64,000 bases of DNA from Gracilaria vermiculophylla (lineage: Eukaryota; Rhodophyta; Florideophyceae; Gracilariales; Gracilariaceae), in assembly GCA_019155205.2 (NCBI GenBank), contig JAHNZQ020003149.1:651900-715899 (forward strand). The letters run 5' to 3'. Positions within the stretch are counted from its first letter, which is position 1; the number at the start of each line of letters is the position of its first letter. Positions 30,058 to 41,523 of this stretch are shown piece after piece. Made by a program: the position numbers and the translations under genes. The notes under the pieces were generated by a model. The model was given only the letters and a program-made list of their open reading frames with translations, did no database searches and was not told the DNA's origin.

Positions 30058-32246
30058 ATGGCATCAGAAGGCACCAAGATCGTCGCGTTGAAGCGATCAA
30101 ATTGGATTACATGGAGAGATTTGATGCTAACTCTCTTGAAGTCTCAAAGCCTTCATCAGTTTCTGTATGAAGGTGAAGATGCTCCTGCTGAAGAGCATGA
30201 TGACGAAGCAAAAGCATCATTTCTGATGAAGAAGAACATTGCTCCTGAACTCTATTATCTTGTAAGAAATTTATCACGACCACATGAAATATGGGCTGCT
30301 TTACGCCGACATTATGGTTCTACTAGAAAGAGAAATATCCAAACTTGCAAAAGAGCCTTGCGAGATATTACCATTGAGTCCTGCTCTTTTGATATTACTA
30401 CTTATTTGCAAAAGAAGGCAGATGCAATCGATGTTTTGCTTGATCTTGATGTGAATATCGATGATAACGAAATGTCGGATCATATACTTGAAGGCCTTGA
30501 AAAGGATTTTCGCTTGACTGATTTCTTGTTCTTCCAGTCTACCCAAGATAACTCGGACTATCATCGCTTGATTTCCGATATCCAAGTTTATGTTAATTCT
30601 CCTTCATTCAAGATGAAGTATGGAAGGAAAAATAAGTCTCACCGAGCAAACGTTACAACAAGGTTTCAAAAGAGAAAGAAGAACTCGTACCATTGCGATT
30701 TTTGCAATAAGTCCGGACACACATCTGACTATTGCTACTCGAACCCTTCGTCCAAGAAGTATAAGGGGGTCGAGAAACCCAAAGTACAGCTTCACACTTC
30801 AGCTGTAGTCGATCAGACTCTTAGAAATATGGACTCACAAGTTGTCGTTGACTCTGGAGCAACTGACCATTTCTTTTGCAATCCTCAAATGTTTGTCGGA
30901 CCTATTCGAGCTCACTCTAGCTCGCTTGAGTGTGCTTCCGGAAATCTTGAAATTACAGGTATTGTAACTGTCCGTCTCGAAACTACAGAGGCATTGATTA
31001 CCATTGACAACGTATTATTTGTCTCTGATCTTACTGTCAACCTTGTTTCGCTTATCAAGATTGAATCAAAAGGAGTTCGGTATTCATACGAGAACGGCTT
31101 TCGAAGTCTGAGACTTGGGTCCCGTGTTCTAGGTCATCTTAACATCTCTTCGCATTTGATTGTAATGAAACTTCTACAGAAACGATGTGCTCTGTCCCAG
31201 AAGATTGTGAGGAAACCCGTGAAAGACATTCAGGATGTTCATTCTTCCCTGGGTCATTTGTCATTTGACAAGATTAAGCACTTGAAAATTGAGACTGATG
31301 TCAGTGTCAGATATCCGTGCGATGTTTGCAACGCTACGAAAACTACTCGAAATGTACCTAAAAGAAAATTTAAGAATCCGTACCGACATCTCTATGAGCT
31401 TCTACACTCTGATATATGCGAGATGCCAATTGTCTCAGTGGATGGATTCAAATATTTTGCTTTGTTTGTAGATGATGCTTCAAGGTATTGCCACATCGTT
31501 CTTTTCCGTAAAAAACCCGAAATCTATCGTGGATTTTAAGAATTGCTCGAAGATGGATCAATCACAATCTCGACGATTCACTCCAATCAAGGATCTGAAT
31601 ACTTTAGCAAAACGTTTCAGTCTCTATGTATTTCAAACGACATTCGTCGAGAGTTTTCATCGGTTGCATCTCCAGAAGAGATGGGGATAGCTGAACGACT
31701 AAACCTTACATTGCTGGAAAAATTACGACCTATGCTTTTGGAGTCAACCCTTCCCACTACTTTCTGGTCATTTGCTATTCTGTAAGCCAATTATCTGTAT
31801 AACTGGTCACCTCATTCTTATCTTGACAATGACACACCCTTCCTTGCTCGATATGGACTCTCTGAGAACTATGAAAGGTTGATACCGTTTGGTTGCACAG
31901 TCAGTATCTACATCCAGAAAGAAAAGCGTGGAAAGTTCGACAATACTACAAAGCCTGGAGTTATGCTAGGATATAGCAACAACTCAACTGAGCTCTTTGT
32001 ATTAGAATTCGAAACTGCTGATGTTATCTCTGCACCATCTACTTTCACATTCAATGCCAAAGAGTTTTCTGGCATTCCAGATGAAACTCTGAGGAGATTT
32101 ATTATCAAACAAGAAGGTATTATTCCTACTGAAAACGTTGATGATGGTGACGATTTTTCCAAAGCACTTGTGAAAAACTCGGAACCAAACAAGATATTTC
32201 TTACCAGAATTGAAACACTGCCTTTGAATATGAGTGACGCATACAA
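30058..32246 (+). pseudogene. Copia gag-protease-integrase, left part of polyprotein ORF
   Basis: Starts at ATG 30058. The gag domain is UBN2-like (ITWRDLMLTLLKSQSLH, later LRRHYGS). A CCHC knuckle reads C-D-F-C-N-K-S-G-H-T-S-D-Y-C. The protease has DSGATDHFF. The integrase zinc region has HSSLGHLSF and CDVCNATKT, and the catalytic core begins LHSDICE. The frame is broken by an in-frame TAA at 31537-31539 and another stop at 31783-31785, with the same frame resuming after each. At the second integrase catalytic position the usual SDNG reads SNQG, so the aspartate is lost. This copy cannot make a full polyprotein or an active integrase. The frame runs into the N gap at 32247. Confidence 0.9.
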
Positions 32247-32346
32247 NNNNNNNNNNNNNNNNNNNNNNNNNNNNNNNNNNNNNNNNNNNNNNNNNNNNNN
32301 NNNNNNNNNNNNNNNNNNNNNNNNNNNNNNNNNNNNNNNNNNNNNN
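32247..32346. other. Assembly gap (100 N) inside the copia element
   Basis: Exactly 100 N, the conventional size for an unknown gap. The 118 bases before it (32129-32246) recur after it (32347-32464) with three substitutions. The two contigs therefore overlap, and probably no sequence is missing. Confidence 0.97.
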
Positions 32347-34049
32347 CTGAAAACGTCGATGATGGTGACGATTTTTCCGAAGCACTTGTGAAAAACTCGG
32401 AACCGAACAAGATATTTCTTACCAGAATTGAAACACTGCCTTTGAATATGAGTGACGCATACAAGAGACTCGATTCAAAGAAATGGCTGGCCGCTATTGA
32501 ACTCGAGTTGAAAAATCTACGAAACTTCAATGCCTATGAAGTGGTTAGGATACCGCTTGAGCACCAAGTTGTCTCTACTCGTTTTGTGTTCACGAAGAAA
32601 TTTTCCGAGAAAACCAACTCTGAAAGGTACAAAGCTCGACTCGTTGTCAGGGGTTTTGAGTTTAAGACAAACTTCGGAGATACTTTTGCACCTCCTCCAC
32701 ATTTGGATACACTGCGCCTGGTCGTATCTTACTGTGCTTGTATGGCTTCATCAGGATTTTCTCTTTATTCAATCGACTTTGTTTCCGCATTTCTAAATGC
32801 CCTGAGTGACCCTCATGTTTGCGTCACACCACCTCAGGGCGTCAAAATACCTCAAGGACATTGCTGGAAACTCAATCGTGCTTTATATGGAACTTCAAGA
32901 GCACCGAGATTATGGCACAAGACTCTTGAACAACTTTTGCATAACCTCGGATTCCTCCGCTCTGTCGCAGATGCCTGCCTTTACTACAGAAAGACTAAAG
33001 ACCTCACGGAACTTATTTTCTTCCATGTCGATGATCTTATTCTTTGCACTATACCTCAAAAGGCTAAGGAGTTTGTTCCATCTGTGAAAAAGAAGTTTGA
33101 GATCCATGTTTTGGGATTCCCTACTGAGGTGCTAGGAATTCAAATTAGGCGAGACAAATATGGAATACATATGTCCGTGAAGAAAAACGAAGACAAAATA
33201 ATCAACGAGTTTGAAATGAACGATGCTGAAATCTCGCTCACACCTCTTCCGCCAGGTCTAAAGCTACCTCCTCTGAAGGAAGTACAAGATGCAATTGTGA
33301 TCGAAAAGTACAGGACACTTTTGGGAAAACTTTTATATTTGGCCAGATGCTTGATATTTGACATTTGCTATGCCGTCAATCTCCTATCAAGGTATTCTAC
33401 CAATCACAACAAAATGATATGGATACTACTTAAAGGCATTCTTAGGTACCTGAAAGGAACTAATTTGGAGATATCGTACGCTTTCAAGCCAAACAAACAT
33501 GAGTCTAAGATTTCAATATGGAGTGATGCTTCTTTTTCAGACGACAGTAGCACTCGGAAAAGTACAATTGGGTACCTCGTTTTCTGGAATGGATTTATTG
33601 TATCTTGGAATTCTTCGAAAACGAAACACGTATCTCTTAGCACGACGGAGTCGGAATTTATCGCAGCTGCAGAAGGTCTCAAGACAGCATTATATTTAAG
33701 GAATGTGAGTCAAGAAATATTCTGTTATAGTCTTTATCTGACATTATTTGAAGATAACCAAAGTTGTATCAAATGGCTGAAGAATGCTACTGGATATCAT
33801 GCAAAAACTAAGCATATCGACATATGTTACCACTTTGCACGTGAGCTCTACGAACAAGAAATACTAGACATCAAATTCATTCCATCAGCCAAACAATTTG
33901 GAGATCTATTCACTAAGTCACTTCCTGCTATTCCTCACACTTCATTGTTGAAAATGATACATTGCTTCCCGAGTTCAGGGGGAATGTTAGACGCCAAGCA
34001 ACTTGTGGAACCCGAGAAGGCTGCATCCACTCATTTTAGTAACGAATAA
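32347..34049 (+). CDS. Copia reverse transcriptase and RNase H
   Basis: The uninterrupted right part of the polyprotein. The reverse transcriptase starts around KKWLAAIELELKNL and contains FTKKFSEKTNSERYKARLV, YSIDFVSAFLN, the ALYGTSRAPRLWHKTL block and the catalytic FFHVDDLIL (usually YVDD; Y to H here, both aspartates kept). RNase H follows with SDASFSDD, STTESEFIAA, FEDNQSC and KHIDICYHF. The last ~20 codons run into the 3' LTR. The part is intact as sequenced, but upstream stops would prevent its expression as a Gag-Pol fusion. In a continuous element this frame continues from the left part once the duplicated 118 bases are collapsed. Confidence 0.92.
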
Positions 34050-34299
34050 TTTTGTATTGGCTAACGGTTATATCAGTGATTACCTGTTTGAAATTTGCCA
34101 AATCATAATCTTTTGTCAAACCTAGTTCTGATCACTATATAAGCTAGACCTACTACTCTTTCAATGAACAATCCTTTTTGACACAGAGAAGGGACAACTC
34201 TCGTTTTCACCTTTACCATCACCTTTGTGTATCAGGACTCTGCTTCACAGTCAGAGTGGATTTACCACGGCCATTGTTATTTGCCTTTAAATTTCTACA
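33985..34299 (+). repeat. 3' LTR of the copia element
   Basis: 315 bp, differing from the 5' LTR at six positions. Followed by the GTTTC target duplication at 34300-34304. Confidence 0.93.
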
Positions 34300-34304
34300 G
34301 TTTC

Positions 34305-35901
34305 CCATTTGCTTTCGGTCTGGGTTGCTTACTTTAGTATCCATTGATGAGTTGAATCATCTTACTTGGGCTATACTTGGTTATTTAAACCACGTGCATC
34401 CTGAAAGGTACACCCTTTATATTGCATAGAGAAAAGGAAACACAATCAGAACCGTGAGTAAAAGAACTGATTCTGCGACATATCGGCTCAAAAACTGAAG
34501 ATGTACAAAATGCATCACGTTCCCTACTCTATGCAAATAATCGCTCAAAAGAAAGGAGTTAAACGGCGAAGAGTAGTATAGTGAGCAGAGCATTTAATGA
34601 GTGGAGACTAAGTGAGAAGTCCGCCGTTAGAGTACAGTGATGAAATTAACTAGTGCTTTGGCATGCAACGTGGCCGTCGAGCTCCAAATCGAACTAGTAA
34701 CTGTTAGTATAAGTAGCAAGGATAGTTTTTGTTTATGCCACCGGGCTACAGTAGGCCATTTTCCGGGTGTCCCCACGGCGGTACGTTAACCACTTGGACG
34801 CACTCTGAGCGCGTTTGAGCTCGGGCTCATACTTTGGGAGGTGCGGGGGCTTCTTTCTAACTTTCGTGTAAAGGTAGGCATCTTTTAGAAAACTCTTTTG
34901 CCATGCTGTTTGTACAGTCTACTAGCAGATTGGCCAGCTCTGTTATAGATATCACTGTCCTTTAAGCACCGTATCTATTTTTACCAATTGGTTACAGTAA
35001 GACCTTTGGTCATCCCGTGCTCACAGCCGTTCCGATGCTGCCCTTTGCACTCCTGGTACCAATCGGCCTTTCCTTCTGAGTAGACCCACACCGTCATTTT
35101 CTAGACAAGCCACCCAATCCAACCTACCTACAGGCCTTGTATACGCGGCACTCTGTACAAAACTCCGGTCTCCCGAGGTAGAATGTGGGCGTACATACGG
35201 ATCGGTCGAAGAATGTAATACCGTGAGCGAACTACATAATGGTTTGGCCTTTCTCTCGGCCATAGTTACACGATTCTAGAACTACGTTGTGGCGAGTATG
35301 TAGAAATGGTAGATTTTAATTGATGCTGGGACACTATTGTGAGCAAAATGCCGGGAGTCATCATGCCTGGCGCTTTCGCCCTGTGAATAGTTGGTGGGGA
35401 GTCGAAACTCCGGACCATATTGGACAGGAGCGTAAGCTCCTTGTCCACTACTCAGTAAACCTAAGCACCTCTTGGCTACTTTTTCCACCCTTGTGGTTTC
35501 TACAGTAGTTCAGCGGGATAATAACCCATACCAACTGTCCTCGCTGACTCGCAAGCGCTGTATCCGCCAACACCAATCGGTTCCCGTAAGCCTGCCAGCC
35601 ATCCGATGCGTACAGCCGTTTCAGTGCTGCTGCTATCATTCTACAAACCATTTGGTCCCCCTGTCTAGGTTGAAATCCTCCTGCGCTCCCTAGACCAGTT
35701 CCCACTTTTTTGCCTACCAACTGGTTCCGCGGGCGCTGCTTGCTGTACTACAGTTTGGTCTATCGACTTGAAAAGTGCAGGTACATACTGAGTTCCTAAC
35801 AACAGAATATTCGAAAGAAAGGAGATATTTGAGAACCATTTGGTTGTGGCAACTGCTATTAAACAGTTTGTGCGAATCATGAACCCACACAAATTTGAAT
35901 T
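34305..35901. other. Probable transposon-derived sequence, unclassified
   Basis: No gene recognised. Two minus-strand frames (35021-35263 and 35448-35720) share loosely similar wording around an RLYASDGWQAYG segment but match no family I know. Position and character suggest eroded sequence at the 5' side of the gypsy relic that follows. Confidence 0.3.
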
Positions 35902-38538
35902 TTGCCGACCGACAAAGGTGTAATCTCTCGTTCGTCGGGACGAAAGCGGGCCTCTGCCCTTGAATTACCGATTTCGGATATCCAACAGGACATGATTAGG
36001 AAGCAAACAAATAGTTCATTCCTTAGTGGCCAGCAAGGCGACGAAGAAGCCGTGGTTCAACCGACAAATAAAGGAATTGCCGGACCGGGTCGGAGAGCCG
36101 ATCAAAGAAAGCAATTAGAAACCGAAGAGGAAAACGATTGGGGCCCAATGGCAGCTTTTCGCTTCGATATCAACACGATTACCGTCATATTAGATCATAT
36201 TTATTTGACCGAAAGGATTTTTCGTAGTGGTACATCAGGTCTTGGAGCAGAATGCCCGCGCCTATATCGCCTAAATGGTAAGGGATTTTTTTCAGAAGCA
36301 GCAGATGGCGATGTCCTCTCCAGGGCGACCACCAATGGCTTCAAAAATACCTGGTGGATCACCGTACAGCCAAGTGGTATACGAGAGATCTAACCGGCTG
36401 GATGACTACACCGTCCTTCCGATAACCTTGGGTGATGTGCAGCTGCAAGGGTAATTGGGAAAACGGACACACTCTCAGGAACAAGAGGGCCCAGCAAGGT
36501 ATTTTTCCCCACATTTACCTGGTTAGGCCGCAAAAGAATCTAAAGAAGGGGAGCCTAACGGTAGCGGTTCATTGAACTCGGAGGACGAGTATCGACGGAA
36601 GCCAAAATGACGAAAATAGAAATCCAATTGAAAGAAGAAACGAGGCACAGGGTCTAGCTCGAATAATTCGAGTTCCGAATCCGAAACGCACCCCTCTACA
36701 GACTAAGAAGAATACCGCAGATGGAGAAGGTGGAAGAAATTTTCGCCGTATGAGAAATAGTCCCAGAAAAGGAAAACCCAAGCGGCGCACAACATCAGAT
36801 TCTGATTCTAATGATGATGAGGACCCAGAGGTACTGCAGCCGTTCAATGACGTATTCACGAATTCTAATGACTATCGCATCTACAAATTGACCAATCGCG
36901 ACGCTTATTATACCGAAAATGTCGCACAGAAAATAACTTTGCGGCATCGCCCCCGTAATTTTCAAACGGCGAATAAGACCATCAATGGTAGTGACCCCAT
37001 CGATATCATTGATTATCTCCGAAAGTTTAAGCTGGAATGTGATCAAAATGGCTTTTCGGAAGGTGTTTCCATGTGGATGTTTCAATTCTGCATCAAGGGA
37101 GCAGCTGGCTCCTTGCTTCACAGTAGGATGCAGGCAAGTACCATGGTAGTAGACGAAGATGCCACAAAGATGCTTTGCACCTACTTCTAAGTGGTGAAGT
37201 ATCTCTTGCAGACTTACTCTATCAGTGAGGTTGTTCATGAAGCCTACGTGGAAGTATTGAATTAGCTCAATGGGCCGGACAGACCGAACTGGACTTCGTG
37301 ACGACGCTGTTTGCCTCTACTTTTCGATGTAGAAATGTCATTACTTTCTTTTGAGTGATGTCCTTATTTCCCAAAAATGTGGATACGGCCATCAGAGCGC
37401 AAGTTCGTAGCCATGTGGCAAATCATCGCCACCTGTATTACAACGCACTTTCACTATATGTTCAAGAGATTGGTGACACCCAGTGGACGAGGAGACGCAC
37501 TCAGATACCACCGGGTGGTACGTCAAGTGAGAAACCGAAAGCCAACAAAATTCTGGCCATGGATTACTCCTCCCTCTCGGGAGGAGAAGTACCAATCGGT
37601 TTGGGTCTACACAACAAGCGGTACATTTGATAGAACTAAACGGCCTTCATTCTGTTGCTCCATGACCGACCTAGCCGTCTACTGTGCCCCATACTTCAGT
37701 ATTGGTTTGAATACTGCTCGCACCGAATGGGTATAACCGGGCGATGCTCGCCGTACCTTATGGGATGAATACGCCAGGAGGCTCACATTCTACTTACTTA
37801 CCTAACGGCAACGTCGCGAACCCAATAGAAGTCCAAAGCCCCACTGCATACCTTTGGATAACCAGCCTATAGGAAGGCGTCTACGGGTAACCTCCTGTGT
37901 TGGTTCTGCCTATCAACCCACCATTTGGTTACAGAATGTCCAAGTGTAACTTTGCATCAACGCGCCACTCTACGGTGGGTTCGACAACAAACCCAGCAGA
38001 AGATGATGCGGACAAAAACGTGAAGAAAGCCGTAACCACCCAGGATGAGAGCCAACCAACGAGAACCGCCCCGGCGGAAGCCACGGAATATAATATTGGT
38101 CACCGCCCTGGATTATGAGACGCAGAATCCCCGGAATGATCTACAGGAAGAAAACGAATAACAGTCGGACATGAAATTGCCCCCTATGGAACAACGAATG
38201 ATGCCAACACAGACCCATAGGAAGCTAGGACTGTTGGAAACCAACTGGCTAAGAACGAAACACTTGACACGAATGAAATGGATCCGAATTGTTTCACGGA
38301 ACATGACAGAGAGTCTCTATTGAATACGAAATATCCTATATAGCAGTCGAGGACACAGGCGCCGTACCTCATCTGGTCGCCAAGACGCTGCTACAAACAA
38401 AAGTTCATCAGCAGGTTAAATACGTGCACTTGCCTACTTTTTGGTGTATGCCAATCGACGGCCAATGTCCACCATGGACTACTTTTATCTTTAGGTAACC
38501 GTGGGTAATCGGAGTGTCCCCATGTGATTCATCGTCGT
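35902..38538 (+). pseudogene. Plus-strand Ty3/gypsy relic: gag and protease only
   Basis: Gag fragments lie at 35902-36393, 36750-37190 and 37355-37630. The central one has IYKLTNRDAYYTENVAQKI and NGSDPIDIIDYLRKFKLECD, then NGFSEGVSMWMF, the capsid pattern shared by the other gypsy copies in this window. The next gives FPKNVDTAIRAQVRSHVANH, the gag C-terminal pattern. Stops and frameshifts separate the pieces. At about 38322-38495 a retropepsin core is readable (VEDTGAVPHLV, active-site DTGA at 38352-38363). Reverse transcriptase should follow, but the element ends abruptly where the LTR-like repeat begins at 38539. It was therefore truncated, most simply by insertion of the neighbouring element. 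Confidence 0.7.
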
Positions 38539-39025
38539 TGTAGTACCTTCAGTTATCCTCTCAAGGTCGTAGCGCACAACGTCAGTTAAAAGCTTTTGGT
38601 GACTCCAAAGGCGCGAGTTCCTAAGGGTGGTCCCCAATAATCATGGTCTCAAGCCAAGGGAATCCTGAAAGAGGGTTTGCAAGCGCCAAGCGGAGAAGGG
38701 AGTTCAGTGGGCGGACAATGCTTCTACATTCTCTGCTGTGAGGCAAGCTGGGTATCGGCGGCTTAGAAACCTGAAGGTGTTCGACAAGAGTCTCCAACCC
38801 AAAGAAGTATAGGAAGACTCAGGGGTGCTAGGTTTACTTCCTCCAGAGGTGGTGCTCAACCGGCAGATTAAGTACCGTCCCGGGATCCTGCCTCGACAGT
38901 TCCCACTACTGAAATGATTACCTGCACCGATTAAATCTAATTTATCTACATTCTACAGTTCCTGAAAAGTGCTGTGGCATACACGGGCCGAATAATGCAC
39001 CATGCGGCTCAGATAACAAAATACG
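38539..39025 (-). repeat. LTR-like direct repeat, left copy (3' LTR of element A)
   Basis: 487 bp. Shares with the copy at 51414 long identical blocks such as GACTCCAAAGGCGCGAGTTC and CAAGCGGAGAAGGGAGTTCA. On the minus strand the expected TG start has decayed to CG. Confidence 0.85.
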
Positions 39026-39882
39026 AACCCTCTTGAGGAAAATCCAATGGTAAAGCAACATGAAAATATCACCTTAGGATCCACTATACTACATACCCCT
39101 TCTTGAATTGGCGTACGTCCCCGAGGTGCATCTTTTCACATACTGATCCAAAAGAGGCTTCGAATGCCGTGGACATCATAACAGATTTCCCACCATGCGA
39201 CACACCCCGCCTTCCAAGGGATTTCCTGAACTTTCCAGCCTTGGTGTCGCAGACCGACCGTGGGTTCGCGTATCTCTTTTGAGGCATTCTTGGGTCCCTA
39301 ACGCTCCTTACCCAGCCTCATTTTCTCCTTCTTGATGCCCCTCGCTGGTGCTACAGCTCCCATTTGTAGTTATGTCTTCCACGCCCTCTATTGTCGTCCG
39401 TACAGCGTCGGCATTCTGCGTTCGCGGTTGGGACGTCGGCCGGTCTGGTCTGTTCGCCGGTCACTCCCAGTGGTATCATGCGGCGGTTCCTCACGATGCT
39501 CGATGCTCCGATTCCCTCGAGGGTCCCTTTCGGGAAACAGCTGAACCGTCGCGTCCACCCGTGCATTCCCAGTCGAAGAGCCTCATTCATAATCTTCTCT
39601 CCTGTGCTGCCATCGGTTCCCATTGGATATGGTAAACCTCCTTGTCATGGTGCTCAATACCTCCCCTGCAGCTCAATGTACGTCGTCTCCGCGCATTCTG
39701 CGATGGCTTCTTGACGCGTTTCCCTCCCTTGCCAGGTATACAACTGTAGACTGTTACCCCCGTGACGTTCCGCGTCGATCTCCTCTGGTGCTACGAGACA
39801 TTCAGTCGCCATCCTGCCGTCTACTTACGTCTTCGGAATAAGTTCTCCAGCACTGCCTCTTACTTTTCCGTCCGATCCTAAT

Positions 39883-41117
39883 GTGCATCCAACCTTCACT
39901 GGTGCGTCGCTTCCTCCAGGGGATCACTTCGACCATCGTGCCACGTGGGTCTTTAGGCCCTTCCATGACAGGTGCGTCAGTCTCCCTTGCTCCATGGAGG
40001 ATTACATTCACCATTTTGGATATTACTTTCAAGCACTGAGATTCCGCGCCGTACCGGAGGTTGCTTGAAACGACCAGAAGCGGAACTGCGTGTACGCCTT
40101 TCGCGCTCACTGCCTCCACACTACGATGAATAGTGACAACGCTCGGGCCACTGTGGAGTACTGCGACACTCCTTTCCTCAGGTGTGCCGAAGAGCGCGAG
40201 ATACAGACTCGAATCCAACTACTCCTGCACAAGGAAAGCTCACCTCAGCGAGCAGGGCGGCCCGGAAGCGTCGCCGATAGACGCTCTGCCCTAACGGTGC
40301 TGCTCTCTGATCACCCATACGATCGCTTCTACTGGCTCCATCAAAACCGATGGGGGAAGCACCTTGCGGATTTGACCCGAGTGCGGAACGACTCCCCATA
40401 CTTCTATGGTTGGCATGACATGGACTTCCACCAAATGCCTTCCGGGCAACGTCCTAAGTATTACCTCAAGGGGAAAGACTCCTAGAGGGACCATTGGGTC
40501 TCTCCGCACCTCTGTGTGGTGACGCCTATCACATTCGCGTATCATACCTTAGAGTTTCTGGATCCACATAACTCCTTGAAACTGTTCATAATTTTGATTC
40601 CTCGAAGTAATTTGTGGTTCGCAACCTAGCGACGTACATCCGGGCAGCGGACGAGGGCCTCACTTTCTATACTCTGTGTTGCGACGGTCGTCTCTGTTGG
40701 GATTCTTCATATGAACCAACCGCCGGACGTTTGCTCACCTTGTCGGTGCCAATTATCCGGGTCCTTCGCTCCTTAGAAGGTCATAACCTGGTTAAGGGCA
40801 CCTCGTGGAGCGAGTCAGAGGCGGAGACGCTGTCTGGATACAAACTGCATTGGGCGTTGAACGATACACCAGGTTTCATATGGTATAAATATGGCGCAGA
40901 TATTCTTCATCCCATTGTGAGTAGCCCTAATGGAGACGATGACGAGAAAGCCTATCCGGCCTTTGCCCGCCTTTCCACTTCTCGGGTCGCTCAGATATCA
41001 CGGCTACGTGTCCTCAATTTCGATCCCGTGGTGGAGAGTCTGTGGACCCGCACTCTTTTTCCATTACCGCCTCTGTCACAGGATTTGGCTGCACCCCTTG
41101 AGGTCATGACGCAGCCT
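39883..41117 (+). pseudogene. Antisense coding relic in element A, N-terminal part (unknown protein)
   Basis: Plus-strand frames with protein-like composition run opposite to the retrotransposon genes. 39883-40485 is one frame interrupted by a stop near 40066. It includes RWGKHLADLTRVRNDSPYFY and GWHDMDFHQMPSGQR. 40614-41132 is a second frame with ADEGLTFYTLCCDGRLCWD and GYKLHWALNDTPGFIWYKYG. No known domain is recognised. The piggyBac-type element at 41118-43993 interrupts it, and similar plus-strand sequence resumes at 43994. It could be an extra antisense ORF of the retroelement, a captured host gene, or remains of another element. Confidence 0.4.
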
Positions 41118-41523
41118 CTAGTGTCTATCTGACCAGCGACCGCATATGAGGTCAAATGAAATCATATGAGGTCAAATGTAATTACTTTTTCATGAGGTGA
41201 AAACATTAAAACGTTTCCCTTTGTTTTTGTTCTGATATTCTTATCACGTTGTCGACGCCGTCAGCGCTTAACTGTTTCCACAACAACAAAGGGTGAATTG
41301 TGGATGTTACATTAATCAAAGCCGTCAACAACATTCGTAAACTATGGCATCGTCCACAGATCCTCGCAAAACTGCTGGAACAACTGTGAACAGCCGCGCT
41401 CGCCTGGTTACCAGTGAAGCGGAATGTAAACGCTATTATGGATCTTTGTAAAAGTCCACAACGGTCAGAGAAATAGTTCAAAACGTTCATATTTGCAGGA
41501 TCAGCAATCGAAATCTGACATTC

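Larger units (their letters stand above)
29719..34299 (+). mobile_element. Ty1/copia LTR retrotransposon, near full length
   Basis: Bounded by two 315-bp LTRs (29719-30033 and 33985-34299) that begin TGTTAGACGCC and end TTTCTACA. A 5-bp target duplication GTTTC (29714-29718 and 34300-34304) proves that this is an integrated copy. The order of coding parts is gag, zinc knuckle, protease, integrase, reverse transcriptase, RNase H, which defines copia. A purine-rich TTCAGGGGGAA directly precedes the 3' LTR as polypurine tract. No TGG-starting primer-binding site is obvious after the 5' LTR. I count six substitutions between the LTRs (~98% identity), so the insertion is fairly young, yet the ORF carries two stops and an assembly gap. 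Confidence 0.95.
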
